Below are positions 49,551 through 58,774 of a DNA stretch of 64,000 bases, one piece after another; position 1 is the first letter of the stretch; each line of letters opens with the position of its first letter. Below the pieces are notes generated by a model. The model was not told the origin of the DNA, made no database searches, and saw only the letters and a list, made by a program, of their open reading frames with translations. Source of the DNA: G020348385 sp964538085 (GTDB lineage: Bacteria; Acidobacteriota; Aminicenantia; Aminicenantales; Aminicenantaceae); NCBI GenBank assembly GCA_964538085.1, contig CAZIDF010000002.1:186001-250000 (forward strand), in the 5' to 3' direction. The translations under genes and the position numbers were made by a program.

Positions 49551-52131
49551 GACCATTCCTCCAAGCATACTCGAAAAGCTCCTCAACACCATCCTGCCTA
49601 AATATGTTGGCCATACAGCGTTGGGTGATTTTGCGGAGGAATACGATCGAATTTCCAGAAAACGGGGGAGCGGCCCTGCTAATATTTGGTATCTATTCCA
49701 AATCATGAAATCTTTTCCTGCCTTTATCAAAAATTCCATACGATGGGGGAGTGTTATGTTTCGAAACCACTTGAAAGTTACCCTCCGAACCATTCGCAGA
49801 CACAAGGGTTTCTCGTTCATCAACATCGTCGGCCTGGCCGTGGGAATGGCCAGCGTGATGATCATCATGCTTTGGGTTCGGTACGAGATGAGTTTTGACA
49901 CACATCATGAAAATGCAGAGAGAATCTTCAGGGTGGCGATTGGGAATGAACCTGAGGGTGAAACAGCCCAGACAAAGCTGGTAGTCACTCCACCGGCTAT
50001 GTCTCCGGCTTTATTGGAAGACTTCCCAGAAATTAGTGCGTCCACGCGGCTTTCCCGAGGAGGCGGAGAAACGCTTCTTTCTTATGAGGATAAACATTTC
50101 TTGGAATCCTATTATGCCGTCGATCCTGGTTTTTTTGATATCTTCACATACGATTTTTTGAAGGGGGATGCAAATTCAGTCTTCAGAGATCCTTATTCCA
50201 TAGTGTTATCGGAGACAAAAGCGAAGAAATTCTTTGGGAATAAAGATCCAATCGGTGAAATCATCCAGTTTGACCAGAAAGCTGATTTTACGGTAACAGG
50301 CATCATAGAGGATATCCCCTCCAATTCACATTTGCAGAGGGATATTTTCATCCCTTTTGAAACATGGGGAAAACTTTATGAGGAACCTTTAGAGGCTTGG
50401 AAGTACATGAGCTTTTACACCTATATTCTTCTGGATCCTGAAGTGAATCCCCTTGAAATGGAAGCGAAATTCCCTGCGTTTACAGCAAAATATGGGATTC
50501 CGGAAGCGAGCCTGTTCCTACAGCCTCTTCTCAGTATCCATCTCCACTCCCACTATATCGGAGAGATCGGTCAGAATACCCATATCTCGACTTTACTGTT
50601 GCTCGGATCTATCGCCTTGCTAATCCTACTTATCGCTTGTATCAATTACATGAATCTGACGACAGCCAGAGCGAGTGCCCGGATGAAGGAAATCGGCACT
50701 CGAAAAGTGATCGGCGCCCACAGAAGCCAGATTGCCCGGCAATTCCTGGGAGAATCCACCATCATGGCGCTGTTTTCTTTTTTATTCTCCCTCTTCCTGG
50801 CTTCCTTATTTCTTCCCTTTTTCAATACCCTGGCAGATCGACATTTAGTCCTGAATGGGAAAACTCTCGTTCAGATATTGCCCGGGATTTTTTTCCTGGT
50901 CTTGTTCGTGGGATTTTTCGCTGGTAGCTATCCGGCTATGATCTTGTCCACTTTGAAACCCATTTCTGTATTGAGAGGTGGAATGGGTAAAAGTTTTCAG
51001 AAGACACGGTTGCGGAATATCCTGGTCGTTGTCCAGTTTTCGGTCTCCCTCATCCTTATCATCGCAACCTTCCTGGTCAAAAACCAGCTCGATTTTGTGA
51101 GAGATAAAGAAATGGGATTCGACAGAGATCAAATCGTTATCGTTCCCTTACATGAGAATAAAATCCGTCAAAATGTCGGGCCTGTCCTCGAAGAATTGAA
51201 AAGGAGTCCACAGATCCTTTATGCAGCTTCTTCTATGCACTTGCCCAATGAAGTGGACGCCACTACGACGATCAAATGGCCTGGGAAACCGGACGAGCAG
51301 AAGATTTGGATCAAAGTATCCGAGGTCAGCTATGATTTCACAGAGCTCTACGGAATAGAAATAGTCAGAGGAAGAAGTTTTTCCCGCGATTTTCCTGCCG
51401 ATGAAAACGGCGCTTTTCTCGTCAATGAGAGTGCTATGAAAATGATGGGCGACGATTTTCGTCTGGGCATAGGACTGAGCCATTGGGGAAGCCCGGAACC
51501 CTCAGGACAGATCGTTGGCGTCATGAAAGACTTCCACCTCAATTCCCTACATGAAGAGATCCGGCCGTTGTATTTCTACTTGAATCCCAAACGAGGTAAT
51601 CAACTATCCATCAAGATTCAAGGGGGAAACATCCCTGAGACTATCGCATTTATAAGGAAGACCATGGAAAAATTCTCTCCTTATTATCCATTCGAGTATC
51701 ACTTTTTCGATGATGTGTTCAATACAGCTTACATCAGTGAACAAAAATTGGAGAAAATTTTTACTCTGTTCGCCCTAATCGCTATTTTTATCGCCTGCAT
51801 GGGAGTGTTCGGGCTCTCTGCGTTTTTAGCCGAACAGAAAAGAAAGGAAATCGGGATCCGCAAAGTGCTGGGGGCATCGGTGGCAAAGATCGTTTATCTG
51901 CTATCGAAAGATTTGTTATGGCTTGTGCTCATAGCCAATATCATAGCCTGGCCCGTCGCGTATTATGCCATGAACCGCTGGCTTCAAAATTTCGCTTACC
52001 GCACCCATATCGGTCTGGGGACTTTTCTCATATCCGCCTTTCTGACAGTAATAGTTTCCATCGGCACGCTTAGCTACCAATCTATCAAGGCTGCCCTGGC
52101 CAATCCTGTGGATTCTTTAAGATACGAATAG
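49543..52131 (+). CDS. FtsX/MacB-like permease with permease-prefix domain (module 3)
   Basis: 862 residues, the same length as the module-2 protein. Prefix about 1-75 (LEKLLNTILPKYVGHTALGD). First transmembrane helix FINIVGLAVGMASVMIIML, FtsX cores at ARMKEIGTRKVIGAHRSQIA and QKRKEIGIRKVLGASVAKIV, C-terminus NPVDSLRYE. No ATPase beside it; the next gene is convergent 3 bases away. It may act with a distant ATPase or in a non-transport role. Substrate unknown. Confidence 0.85.
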   Translation: MNKTIPPSILEKLLNTILPKYVGHTALGDFAEEYDRISRKRGSGPANIWYLFQIMKSFPAFIKNSIRWGSVMFRNHLKVTLRTIRRHKGFSFINIVGLAVGMASVMIIMLWVRYEMSFDTHHENAERIFRVAIGNEPEGETAQTKLVVTPPAMSPALLEDFPEISASTRLSRGGGETLLSYEDKHFLESYYAVDPGFFDIFTYDFLKGDANSVFRDPYSIVLSETKAKKFFGNKDPIGEIIQFDQKADFTVTGIIEDIPSNSHLQRDIFIPFETWGKLYEEPLEAWKYMSFYTYILLDPEVNPLEMEAKFPAFTAKYGIPEASLFLQPLLSIHLHSHYIGEIGQNTHISTLLLLGSIALLILLIACINYMNLTTARASARMKEIGTRKVIGAHRSQIARQFLGESTIMALFSFLFSLFLASLFLPFFNTLADRHLVLNGKTLVQILPGIFFLVLFVGFFAGSYPAMILSTLKPISVLRGGMGKSFQKTRLRNILVVVQFSVSLILIIATFLVKNQLDFVRDKEMGFDRDQIVIVPLHENKIRQNVGPVLEELKRSPQILYAASSMHLPNEVDATTTIKWPGKPDEQKIWIKVSEVSYDFTELYGIEIVRGRSFSRDFPADENGAFLVNESAMKMMGDDFRLGIGLSHWGSPEPSGQIVGVMKDFHLNSLHEEIRPLYFYLNPKRGNQLSIKIQGGNIPETIAFIRKTMEKFSPYYPFEYHFFDDVFNTAYISEQKLEKIFTLFALIAIFIACMGVFGLSAFLAEQKRKEIGIRKVLGASVAKIVYLLSKDLLWLVLIANIIAWPVAYYAMNRWLQNFAYRTHIGLGTFLISAFLTVIVSIGTLSYQSIKAALANPVDSLRYE

Positions 52132-52134
52132 CCG

Positions 52135-53361
52135 TTACTTTATCTCTTCTTTTGGATTAGTCCATTTTCGGATCGTTTTTTTCATCTCCTCTATATTGTC
52201 ATAGCTGGATTCTCTCCGTTGCCGGATTTCTTCGACATAGCGTTTCGCCTCTTGCGTTGTCATTCCAGTCAGGACATACCTCGAGGCGGCCACATCATCG
52301 AAGCCGTCTGCAAAGAGAGCAGAGATTCCATAAAGAAACTTATGCGCTTCCAGTGGTTCGTAGAATATGAATCCGGTAAACACATCCTGATAGGTGAGAC
52401 CCTTTTCCCGGACCGGAAAAAAGTCGAATTCATCCTGTCCAAAAGGTGATAAATCAAGGTCGAAGGCAACGCTGGGATTGCCCACGGCGGCAAAGGCCGC
52501 ATCCCATTTCCCGTCTTGAATCGGAGCCATAATGACGTCTTGATCAGTGCTGCCGAGCATGATCCGGACGGAATTGATCATCACATTCGCCGTTCTATCT
52601 GGAAATGCCTCAAAAATATATCTTCCGACATTATCGCCCTTCTCGCCTCCGGGCTTTTCGAAACGGTCGTTGAACGCATGGCGGTAGTTCATGATGACAA
52701 ACGCCTTTTTTCTGGCTTGACCGGATGACTGGATTTCTGAAAACTTATGAATGATTTGATCAGCCATGATCCGGTCGCGGTCGGGAAGAGCGGCCTGAAA
52801 CGCTTTATACTTTTCCTGAGTCATCCCTTTCCAGTCGAATGGCACATCCGAAAAATGAAGGTAAATCTGCCTTTCAACCGGCAAGGAGGTGTTTAAACGG
52901 CGAAGCTTCTTCAGAAATTCATAAGAATTGGAATTGCTCCACACCGGATGAAACATCACATTTCGGTAAATGTAAAGTAGTTCTCTCTCGGCCTCCTGTT
53001 CATCAAGATTCCTGGATTTTAAATAGCTGTCGATATTTTTCGACTGTGTGATGGTTCCCAATTCCGTGAAAACGTGTCCTACCTCATCGATGAACCTCGG
53101 ATCGCTGACCAATTGGAAAATAAAATCATATTGAGTAGCCTCCGGGTGGGCCCTTTCACAGAGGATAACGATGTCATGCTTCTTGAAGAGATCCATAACA
53201 TAATCCACGGGATCTTTTTGTTTATTTACCAGAAAATTAACGTAAGGAACGAGGGCCTTGTGATATGTGTTGGATGGAGCCTTGGGTTCATGTCGACAAA
53301 GGATCATCATCAGCAAGACAAGCGGAAAAATTGTGTATCGCAAGTTTTGTTTGAATTTCAT
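52135..53361 (-). CDS. Exported protein resembling the erythromycin-esterase/ChaN fold
   Basis: 408 residues from the ATG at 53361 (AAGGAG 10-13 bases upstream). Leader followed by ILCRHE, possibly a lipoprotein. The N-terminal stretch DIVILCERAHPEATQYDFIF and HVFTELGTITQSKNID recalls the Glu/His motifs of EreA-like and ChaN-like proteins (typically GExHG and a downstream E). MNYRHAFND supplies another conserved-looking His. I do not recognise a precise family. Neighbours give no pathway. Best described as a putative EreA/ChaN-like hydrolase or haem-binding-fold protein. Confidence 0.55.
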   Translation of the reverse strand: MKFKQNLRYTIFPLVLLMMILCRHEPKAPSNTYHKALVPYVNFLVNKQKDPVDYVMDLFKKHDIVILCERAHPEATQYDFIFQLVSDPRFIDEVGHVFTELGTITQSKNIDSYLKSRNLDEQEAERELLYIYRNVMFHPVWSNSNSYEFLKKLRRLNTSLPVERQIYLHFSDVPFDWKGMTQEKYKAFQAALPDRDRIMADQIIHKFSEIQSSGQARKKAFVIMNYRHAFNDRFEKPGGEKGDNVGRYIFEAFPDRTANVMINSVRIMLGSTDQDVIMAPIQDGKWDAAFAAVGNPSVAFDLDLSPFGQDEFDFFPVREKGLTYQDVFTGFIFYEPLEAHKFLYGISALFADGFDDVAASRYVLTGMTTQEAKRYVEEIRQRRESSYDNIEEMKKTIRKWTNPKEEIK

Positions 53362-53532
53362 AACAACAGAACTCCTTCTTTTTGGGACATCATACAAATA
53401 CTACGATTGGGCTATAAAAAAAGCTGACCTCCACCTAATTTCCGGTATTTTATTCTCACATGATCTTGAGAGCCTTGAAAAAGTACGATTTCTTGAATAC
53501 ATTGATTCCTTGGTGAATGATACACCCTCGTA

Positions 53533-54762
53533 TTATGCGAAAAATTCCACTGGAAAGTTCCTTAGTCGTATGATATCTAGTACTCTTTTTTTGATGTTAA
53601 AGCCCATCGGGCATCTCACGATACAAGAGGAACAATCAGTACAAGCGATCGGGTTATCCTTGATGGTACTTAGATTTCTCGTGGCAGCACGCAGGTCCCC
53701 GTAGCCGTAAGCATACATGTAGCTGCGCAATAGTGTCGGAACATCAGGCGCTGAAGGACATTGTGTCAAGCAAGTTCCGCATCCCTGGCAGAACAGGCTG
53801 TCTTTATGGTTGTTTCTCACTAAGGCAATATATTCTTCCTCTTCCTGTGTCAATTTTAGGTCTGCCATGAGAGACAGATCTGTTTCCAACTGGTCGAATG
53901 TGGAAATACCCGGTACAGCAGTGTGGATGTTTTCGTTTTGCAGAACCCATTTGAGTGCTGCTCCTGGATTGTTAACGGCTTCTTGTTTGCCGGCCATCCA
54001 GGACTCTCCGGTAATGGTCTTCATGGCGACCACTCCCATTCCTTTTTTTGCGGCGTAGGCTACAGCTTCTTTTCTATCTTCGATATCTTTGACCTGGAAG
54101 TTATATGCGAGCATGACCACATCATAAAAATCGCTGTCAGCTGCTGCTCGAACGGCCTCTGGAACGAAACTGTGCGAGGCCACACCCAGAAACCTGGCTT
54201 TTCCTGTCTTTTTGAACTTTTCCATCGCTTGCATCAGGGGTTCGAACATGACCGATTCTTTTTTTGCGGCAAAAGGGAGATAAAAAATATCCACATAGTC
54301 TACATCCATGCGTTTCAGACTGCCTTCGAAATCTTTTTCGAACTTTGTAACATTGGTATCTTTTGCATAAATTCCCGATTTATAGTCAATCGGTTGGGGA
54401 ATCACACCCGTGGCAAGAATGATGTCCTCCCTTTTGTAGTTTTTAATAATTTTTCCCACGAATTCTTCCACACGACCATTCAGGTAATATTGAGATGTAG
54501 CGATATGGCTGATTCCAGAATCAAGGGCTGTTCGGAGGAGAGCATCCGATGTGGCATCCATAGTACCCATGCTTACGATCGGGAGTTTTATCCCCGTTTT
54601 GCCAAGAGTGCGGTAGACTATTTTGTATTTTTTGTCCTCTTTTGCCCTTTTGATGGGTGATCCATCGGCAATGAAATGAGGCAGCGTAACCGCACCCGCA
54701 ATGCCCGCCATCCCTTTGGAAAGGAAAGCTCTTCGATTCATATGCTTTTTTGTTCTGGTCAT
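53533..54762 (-). CDS. Tat-exported aldo/keto-reductase homologue with two Fe-S motifs and eroded active site
   Basis: 409 residues; the ATG at 54762 has GAGGGAAT upstream. Tat leader NRRAFLSKGMAGIAG. TIM-barrel AKR region about 48-310 (RTLGKTGIKLPIVSMGT). C-terminal ferredoxin-like tail with CQGCGTCLTQCP and CTDCSSCIVRCP, binding up to two 4Fe-4S clusters. Of the usual catalytic tetrad Asp/Tyr/Lys/His, only the Tyr region (Tyr92-93) is kept. The Asp position is Ala88 (IATS), the Lys position is Gly119 (ATGV) and the His position falls in YLPFAA (161-166). It is likely a redox or electron-transfer protein rather than a classical NADPH reductase (inference). Confidence 0.85.
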   Translation of the reverse strand: MTRTKKHMNRRAFLSKGMAGIAGAVTLPHFIADGSPIKRAKEDKKYKIVYRTLGKTGIKLPIVSMGTMDATSDALLRTALDSGISHIATSQYYLNGRVEEFVGKIIKNYKREDIILATGVIPQPIDYKSGIYAKDTNVTKFEKDFEGSLKRMDVDYVDIFYLPFAAKKESVMFEPLMQAMEKFKKTGKARFLGVASHSFVPEAVRAAADSDFYDVVMLAYNFQVKDIEDRKEAVAYAAKKGMGVVAMKTITGESWMAGKQEAVNNPGAALKWVLQNENIHTAVPGISTFDQLETDLSLMADLKLTQEEEEYIALVRNNHKDSLFCQGCGTCLTQCPSAPDVPTLLRSYMYAYGYGDLRAATRNLSTIKDNPIACTDCSSCIVRCPMGFNIKKRVLDIIRLRNFPVEFFA

Positions 54763-54849
54763 GATTCCCTCTCTTTATTTTTTTTAATTTGAAAAAATTT
54801 AATTTGCATTAACTATATTTTCCTGTGCTTTTTCCAAAATCAATATAAT

Positions 54850-55824
54850 TTACTTTTGGGCTTCAGGATATTTTTTCAGGATTGTTTTCTTCAGGTCTTC
54901 GATGATCTCCGTGCTGATCCAGTGAATACCTCTGTCTTTTCCTTGACGGCGCTTGAAAAAAAGGTATTTTCCGTCAGGGGATAGGGTAGGTGCGGATGAT
55001 CCCTCTTTTGTGTTTACCGTTTCACCTAAGCTGACTGCCTTTGTCCATGTGTTGTCACCTGTTTGAAAGGACACATAAATCTGGGGTTGACCGCCATCCT
55101 CAGGTCTTATGGTATCGAATACTATGTAACTTTCATCTTGTGCGACAAAACAATCGCTATCCAAATATTCGGAATTCACCTCTGGGCCAAGGTTTGTAAC
55201 ATTCGTGAACTTTCCCTCGATCCATTCCGCTCTGTAAAGATCCTTATCCCCAAAACCTCCTGGCCTGTTCGAAGCAAAAAAAAGGGTTCCCTTGGCTGAA
55301 AGAACAGCATGCACCTCATTGTGAACCGTGTTGACCTCGGTGCCGGCATAAATGGGCTGCGACCACTCGTTTTCCTTTTTTTCTAAATAATAGATATCCA
55401 TATCTGCGGATTTTGGATGTGGCCGATCGGATGTGAAAAAGAGCTTTTTTCCATCCGGAGAAAAAGTCACATCGACATCGGAATATTTACCGGAAAAGAA
55501 GGCAATCTCCGGTCCGTACCAGACGCCATCCACCTGTCTGAAATATCGGACTTCATATTCCGGATGGGGACGTTCTGGAGTCCCCTTATAGTGAGAAAAA
55601 AACAGCTCTTTCCCATCTGGAGAGAATGAAACATTGAAGCTGTTCTTATCACCGAACAACACTCCCTCGTTAAACTTTACCGCCTTAAGTCTGGGAGGTT
55701 TTTGTCCCAGATACTTCCCTTTGAATTTCGGAGCATTGTCTGTTTGCGAAACAAGCGGGTGGATCGAACATAATAAACAGAGAGTCATGGCTATCGAGAA
55801 CAACACACGACAGTGTTTTTTCAT
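54850..55824 (-). CDS. Secreted PD40 (WD40-like) propeller protein, YLGQKPP type
   Basis: 324 residues from the ATG at 55824 (GGAGAGAAC upstream). Signal peptide ending around HPLVSQ. The mature start GKYLGQKPPRLKAVKF is shared with the paralogue at 57698. PD40/TolB-like repeats: VSFSPDGKELFFSH, VTFSPDGKKLFFTSDRPH, LSAKGTLFFASNRPGG and LSPDGKYLFFKRR. Probably a periplasmic binding or scaffolding propeller; no catalytic motif. Divergent from the fusion hydrolase at 55964. Confidence 0.82.
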   Translation of the reverse strand: MKKHCRVLFSIAMTLCLLCSIHPLVSQTDNAPKFKGKYLGQKPPRLKAVKFNEGVLFGDKNSFNVSFSPDGKELFFSHYKGTPERPHPEYEVRYFRQVDGVWYGPEIAFFSGKYSDVDVTFSPDGKKLFFTSDRPHPKSADMDIYYLEKKENEWSQPIYAGTEVNTVHNEVHAVLSAKGTLFFASNRPGGFGDKDLYRAEWIEGKFTNVTNLGPEVNSEYLDSDCFVAQDESYIVFDTIRPEDGGQPQIYVSFQTGDNTWTKAVSLGETVNTKEGSSAPTLSPDGKYLFFKRRQGKDRGIHWISTEIIEDLKKTILKKYPEAQK

Positions 55825-55905
55825 GTTCTCTCCTGTTGTCGAATTCTCCCTTTGTAATACTAATACGTGATTTTGCCCCAAAAGTTATGAATGTTATCCA
55901 ACCCG

Positions 55906-55935
55906 TTGACTTCGCTCTTTTTCGTGTGTTAGATT
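55906..55935 (+). promoter_or_regulatory. Predicted extended -10 promoter for the fusion hydrolase
   Basis: TTGACT, 18-base spacer ending TGT, TAGATT. The -10 lies about 28 bases before the ATG at 55964. Confidence 0.5.
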
Positions 55936-55963
55936 TAATTGAAAAACTAGCGAGGGAATCAGA

Positions 55964-57697
55964 ATGAAAAAAGCAATAACCCACCTGGTTATCCCGGTTG
56001 TCTTATTGTGCCTGATTTGTTGCAGCCAGGATAAAGATAGCGTGATTTCCGGTGTCATGCGAAACCTCGATTCTGCATCTTTTGAGATAGATGAACAGAC
56101 CATCGATCTGGATGATTCAGGACAGTTCCAATACACGACTCGACTAACAAAACCTTCCTACATCAAGCTGGATTTTGGCAAAGAAATCTCTCTCTATCTC
56201 AAGCCCGGTAAAAGGATATCTGTCGACATTGATGCACAAGAAGCTTTGACATCCATAAAAGTAAGCGGTGATCAGAAGGAAATCAATGGATATTTGATTC
56301 ACCAAGCTCATGAGTCACAAAAGGTTAATGAATACTTCAATAAGGACTTCCAAAATATTGTCAAGATGGAAGAGATGGACTATGTTGCCAAAATGGATGT
56401 TCTTTGGAAGCCATTCCATGATCGTTTGGAGTCTTTGATCGAAGAACAAAACATAAAGGATGAGTATCTCGTCAAAACACAGCGAGCGGCCATGCTTTAT
56501 TCCCAGGCAAGCATTTTGCTCCAGTATCCGGATTGGCATCGTCAGGTAGGCGGGAATCCGGCCTACATGCCGTCCGAACGCTATTTTGATTTTGTGGATC
56601 GATTGGACTTGAACGATCCTGAATTGCTCGAAGTGGAAGAATACAAAAGTTTCCTCGATCAATATCTTGGCTTCAAAGCAGACGAATTGCTCAAGACTTC
56701 CCGCGCATTCGATAACAAAAATTACAAACGTTTCAGGGCCCAGATGAAAACAGCCCAGGATTTGTTTTCCGATCCTGTTATCCGTGATGAAATGCTCCAT
56801 TCCTTCATGCACACTTTTATCAGGGACTATCATCATAAGGGCATCGATGATATTATCCAGGCCTTTGAACAGACTTGCACGAATCCTGAGGTGATCGAGG
56901 AGATCGCCAGACTTCAGCAACAAGACCAAGAGCTAAGAGACTCCTGCACCATCCGAGTGTATAAAACGATCGATGATGTGGAATTGGATGTATTCATTTA
57001 TGAACCATCCGATCTTAAGAGGGGAGATCGAAGACCGGCCGTGGCCTTTTTTCACGGTGGGGGATGGGAGTGCGGTAAGCCGGAGTGGGGGCACATGCAG
57101 TGCGAACACTTTTCGTCATTGGGATTGGTCGGATTTTCTTTCGAATACAGATTATCCACACAGCATGATGCGACACCGATTGAAAGCCTCGAAGATACAA
57201 AATCTGCCGTTCGATGGATACGCAAACATGCAGAGGAATTCGGTATCGATCCAGATAAAATCATCGGATCTGGCTACTCAGCGGGCGGACATCTTGTCAT
57301 GTGCACGGCCATGGTGGATGGTTACGATGAATCCTCGGATGACCTGTCTTTGAGCCCGGCCGTCAATGCTATGTTGCTTTGGGTTACACCCGCTGTCGTT
57401 TATCCCGGTTGGTTCACAAGTTTGCTTCGGGGGAGAGCCGAGTTGAGTGAATTCAATCCCGTAGAGCTTATCAAACCTGGGCTGCCCCCCGCCATTTTTT
57501 TCCAGGGGACAGCAGACGACACCGTGCCATACAATTCTGTCGTAGAGTATGTCTCAAAGTCGCGATCTGCTGGGAACCGAAACGATTTGGAAGTTTATCA
57601 AGGCCAAACCCATCTGAACTGGGGAGAAAACGCCAAGGATGTCCTGAAGAAGATGGATGAATTCTTGGTATCAATCGGTTACCTGAAAGATCAATGA
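55964..57697 (+). CDS. Lipoprotein fusion: TlpA-type N-terminal domain plus HSL-like esterase
   Basis: 577 residues, leader with lipobox-like LLCLICCSQ. Residues about 25-110 form a beta domain like the N-terminal DUF4369-type region of Bacteroidetes TlpA thioredoxins (VSGVMRNLDS-like start, DLDDSGQFQYTTRLTKPSYI, LYLKPGKRISVDID). A helical region follows to about 330. The C-terminal third is an alpha/beta hydrolase of the hormone-sensitive-lipase type: FFHGGGWECGK (HGGG oxyanion hole), GSGYSAGGHLVM (Ser near 438), acid in GTADDTVPYN and His in GQTHLNWGE. An esterase stands where a thioredoxin domain would normally be. It lies between two PD40 paralogues. Confidence 0.82.
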   Translation: MKKAITHLVIPVVLLCLICCSQDKDSVISGVMRNLDSASFEIDEQTIDLDDSGQFQYTTRLTKPSYIKLDFGKEISLYLKPGKRISVDIDAQEALTSIKVSGDQKEINGYLIHQAHESQKVNEYFNKDFQNIVKMEEMDYVAKMDVLWKPFHDRLESLIEEQNIKDEYLVKTQRAAMLYSQASILLQYPDWHRQVGGNPAYMPSERYFDFVDRLDLNDPELLEVEEYKSFLDQYLGFKADELLKTSRAFDNKNYKRFRAQMKTAQDLFSDPVIRDEMLHSFMHTFIRDYHHKGIDDIIQAFEQTCTNPEVIEEIARLQQQDQELRDSCTIRVYKTIDDVELDVFIYEPSDLKRGDRRPAVAFFHGGGWECGKPEWGHMQCEHFSSLGLVGFSFEYRLSTQHDATPIESLEDTKSAVRWIRKHAEEFGIDPDKIIGSGYSAGGHLVMCTAMVDGYDESSDDLSLSPAVNAMLLWVTPAVVYPGWFTSLLRGRAELSEFNPVELIKPGLPPAIFFQGTADDTVPYNSVVEYVSKSRSAGNRNDLEVYQGQTHLNWGENAKDVLKKMDEFLVSIGYLKDQ

Positions 57698-58633
57698 TCA
57701 TTTCACATCGTCGGGCTTGAAGGTATCGATTATCTTAGCATCCACCCAGAATATATCGGCCTTGCCTCGTCTTCTGCTAGTGAAGAACAGATATTTTCCA
57801 TCCAAAGAAACGCTCGGACAAATCTCTCCCGATGCGGAGTTGACACTCGGGCCCATATTCATTGCGACAGTCCAGTTTCCATCTTCTTTCCGGAAGGAGA
57901 GATAGAGGTCCTGACCCCCAAGAGTGTCCTCCCGTTCCTGGGAGCTGAAAATGAGATAGCTTTCATCTGGAGCGATAAAGGAATCCCAGTCGTTCCGGGT
58001 GCTGTTAATCGCATTCCCGAGGTTTTCTGGAGGGAGGTAACGCCCTTCAGTATATCGCGAGATATAAATGTCACATCCCCCGATACTATCCTCTCTAGCT
58101 GAGAAAAAATAAAGGTTGCCATTGCGAGCGACAGACGGATAGTTTTCACTAAGGTCCGAATTAACCGCCATCCCGATATTTTTCGGTTCCGACCATAGCA
58201 TACCTCTTATCCGTTCGGACAAGTAAATGTCCAGAGCATCCAATGGTTTCTCGTTTTTCTCACGGGGGCGGTTCGATCCGAAATAGATTTTCTGTCCGTC
58301 TGGTGACATGGTAAAATCTCTATCCGTGTATCCTGACGTGAATGTCAGTGGTTTAGGTTTTGTCCATCGCCTGTTTATTTCTCTCGTTAGAAAGATCGAC
58401 CAATGGCCTTCATGTTGGGCGTTGTAGTAGAACTCTTTTCCATCTGCCGTAAAAGACGCACACATCTCGGGCTTATCAAAGGTTGATATAATCTCGGATG
58501 CAAAGAGCTCGGCGGTCAACCCAGGCGGTTTTTGGCCCAGGTAGGGCCCTTTGAGTACAGGAAAATCATGATTCTGCATACCACTGATGAGTGAGATCCC
58601 TATGCACAGAATTACACCTATTTTCAAAGGCAT
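57698..58633 (-). CDS. Secreted PD40 (WD40-like) propeller protein, YLGQKPP paralogue
   Basis: 311 residues from the ATG at 58633, giving a normal signal peptide (IGVILCIGISLISGM). The mature start GPYLGQKPPGLTAELFA parallels the 54850 protein. PD40 repeats: SFTADGKEFYYNA, FTMSPDGQKIYFGSNRPRE, VARNGNLYFFSAREDS, IAPDESYLIFSSQERED and VSLDGKYLFFTSRRRGKADI. Abuts the fusion hydrolase stop with no gap. Likely a binding propeller; function unknown. Confidence 0.82.
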   Translation of the reverse strand: MPLKIGVILCIGISLISGMQNHDFPVLKGPYLGQKPPGLTAELFASEIISTFDKPEMCASFTADGKEFYYNAQHEGHWSIFLTREINRRWTKPKPLTFTSGYTDRDFTMSPDGQKIYFGSNRPREKNEKPLDALDIYLSERIRGMLWSEPKNIGMAVNSDLSENYPSVARNGNLYFFSAREDSIGGCDIYISRYTEGRYLPPENLGNAINSTRNDWDSFIAPDESYLIFSSQEREDTLGGQDLYLSFRKEDGNWTVAMNMGPSVNSASGEICPSVSLDGKYLFFTSRRRGKADIFWVDAKIIDTFKPDDVK

Positions 58634-58774
58634 TTTGTCTATTATCCAGCAAAAAACATACCAGCGCAATCATGACGTGAATGATTGCAATGCTATACCC
58701 GACAGTAAAATAATTTTACATTCTACCTGAAATGACAAAGGCTTTCTTCTGTTGAAACATTTGGCTAAAATTGA

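Noticed and set aside
43068..52131. Composite transposon bounded by the two permease modules
   Set aside because: No transposase, terminal inverted repeats or target duplications were seen; opposite orientation of paralogues alone is not enough.
53267..53704. 145-codon plus-strand open frame spanning the 171-base gap between two minus-strand genes
   Set aside because: It overlaps both neighbouring genes antisense, has no ribosome site, leader or recognisable motif; the gap itself shows no clear feature.
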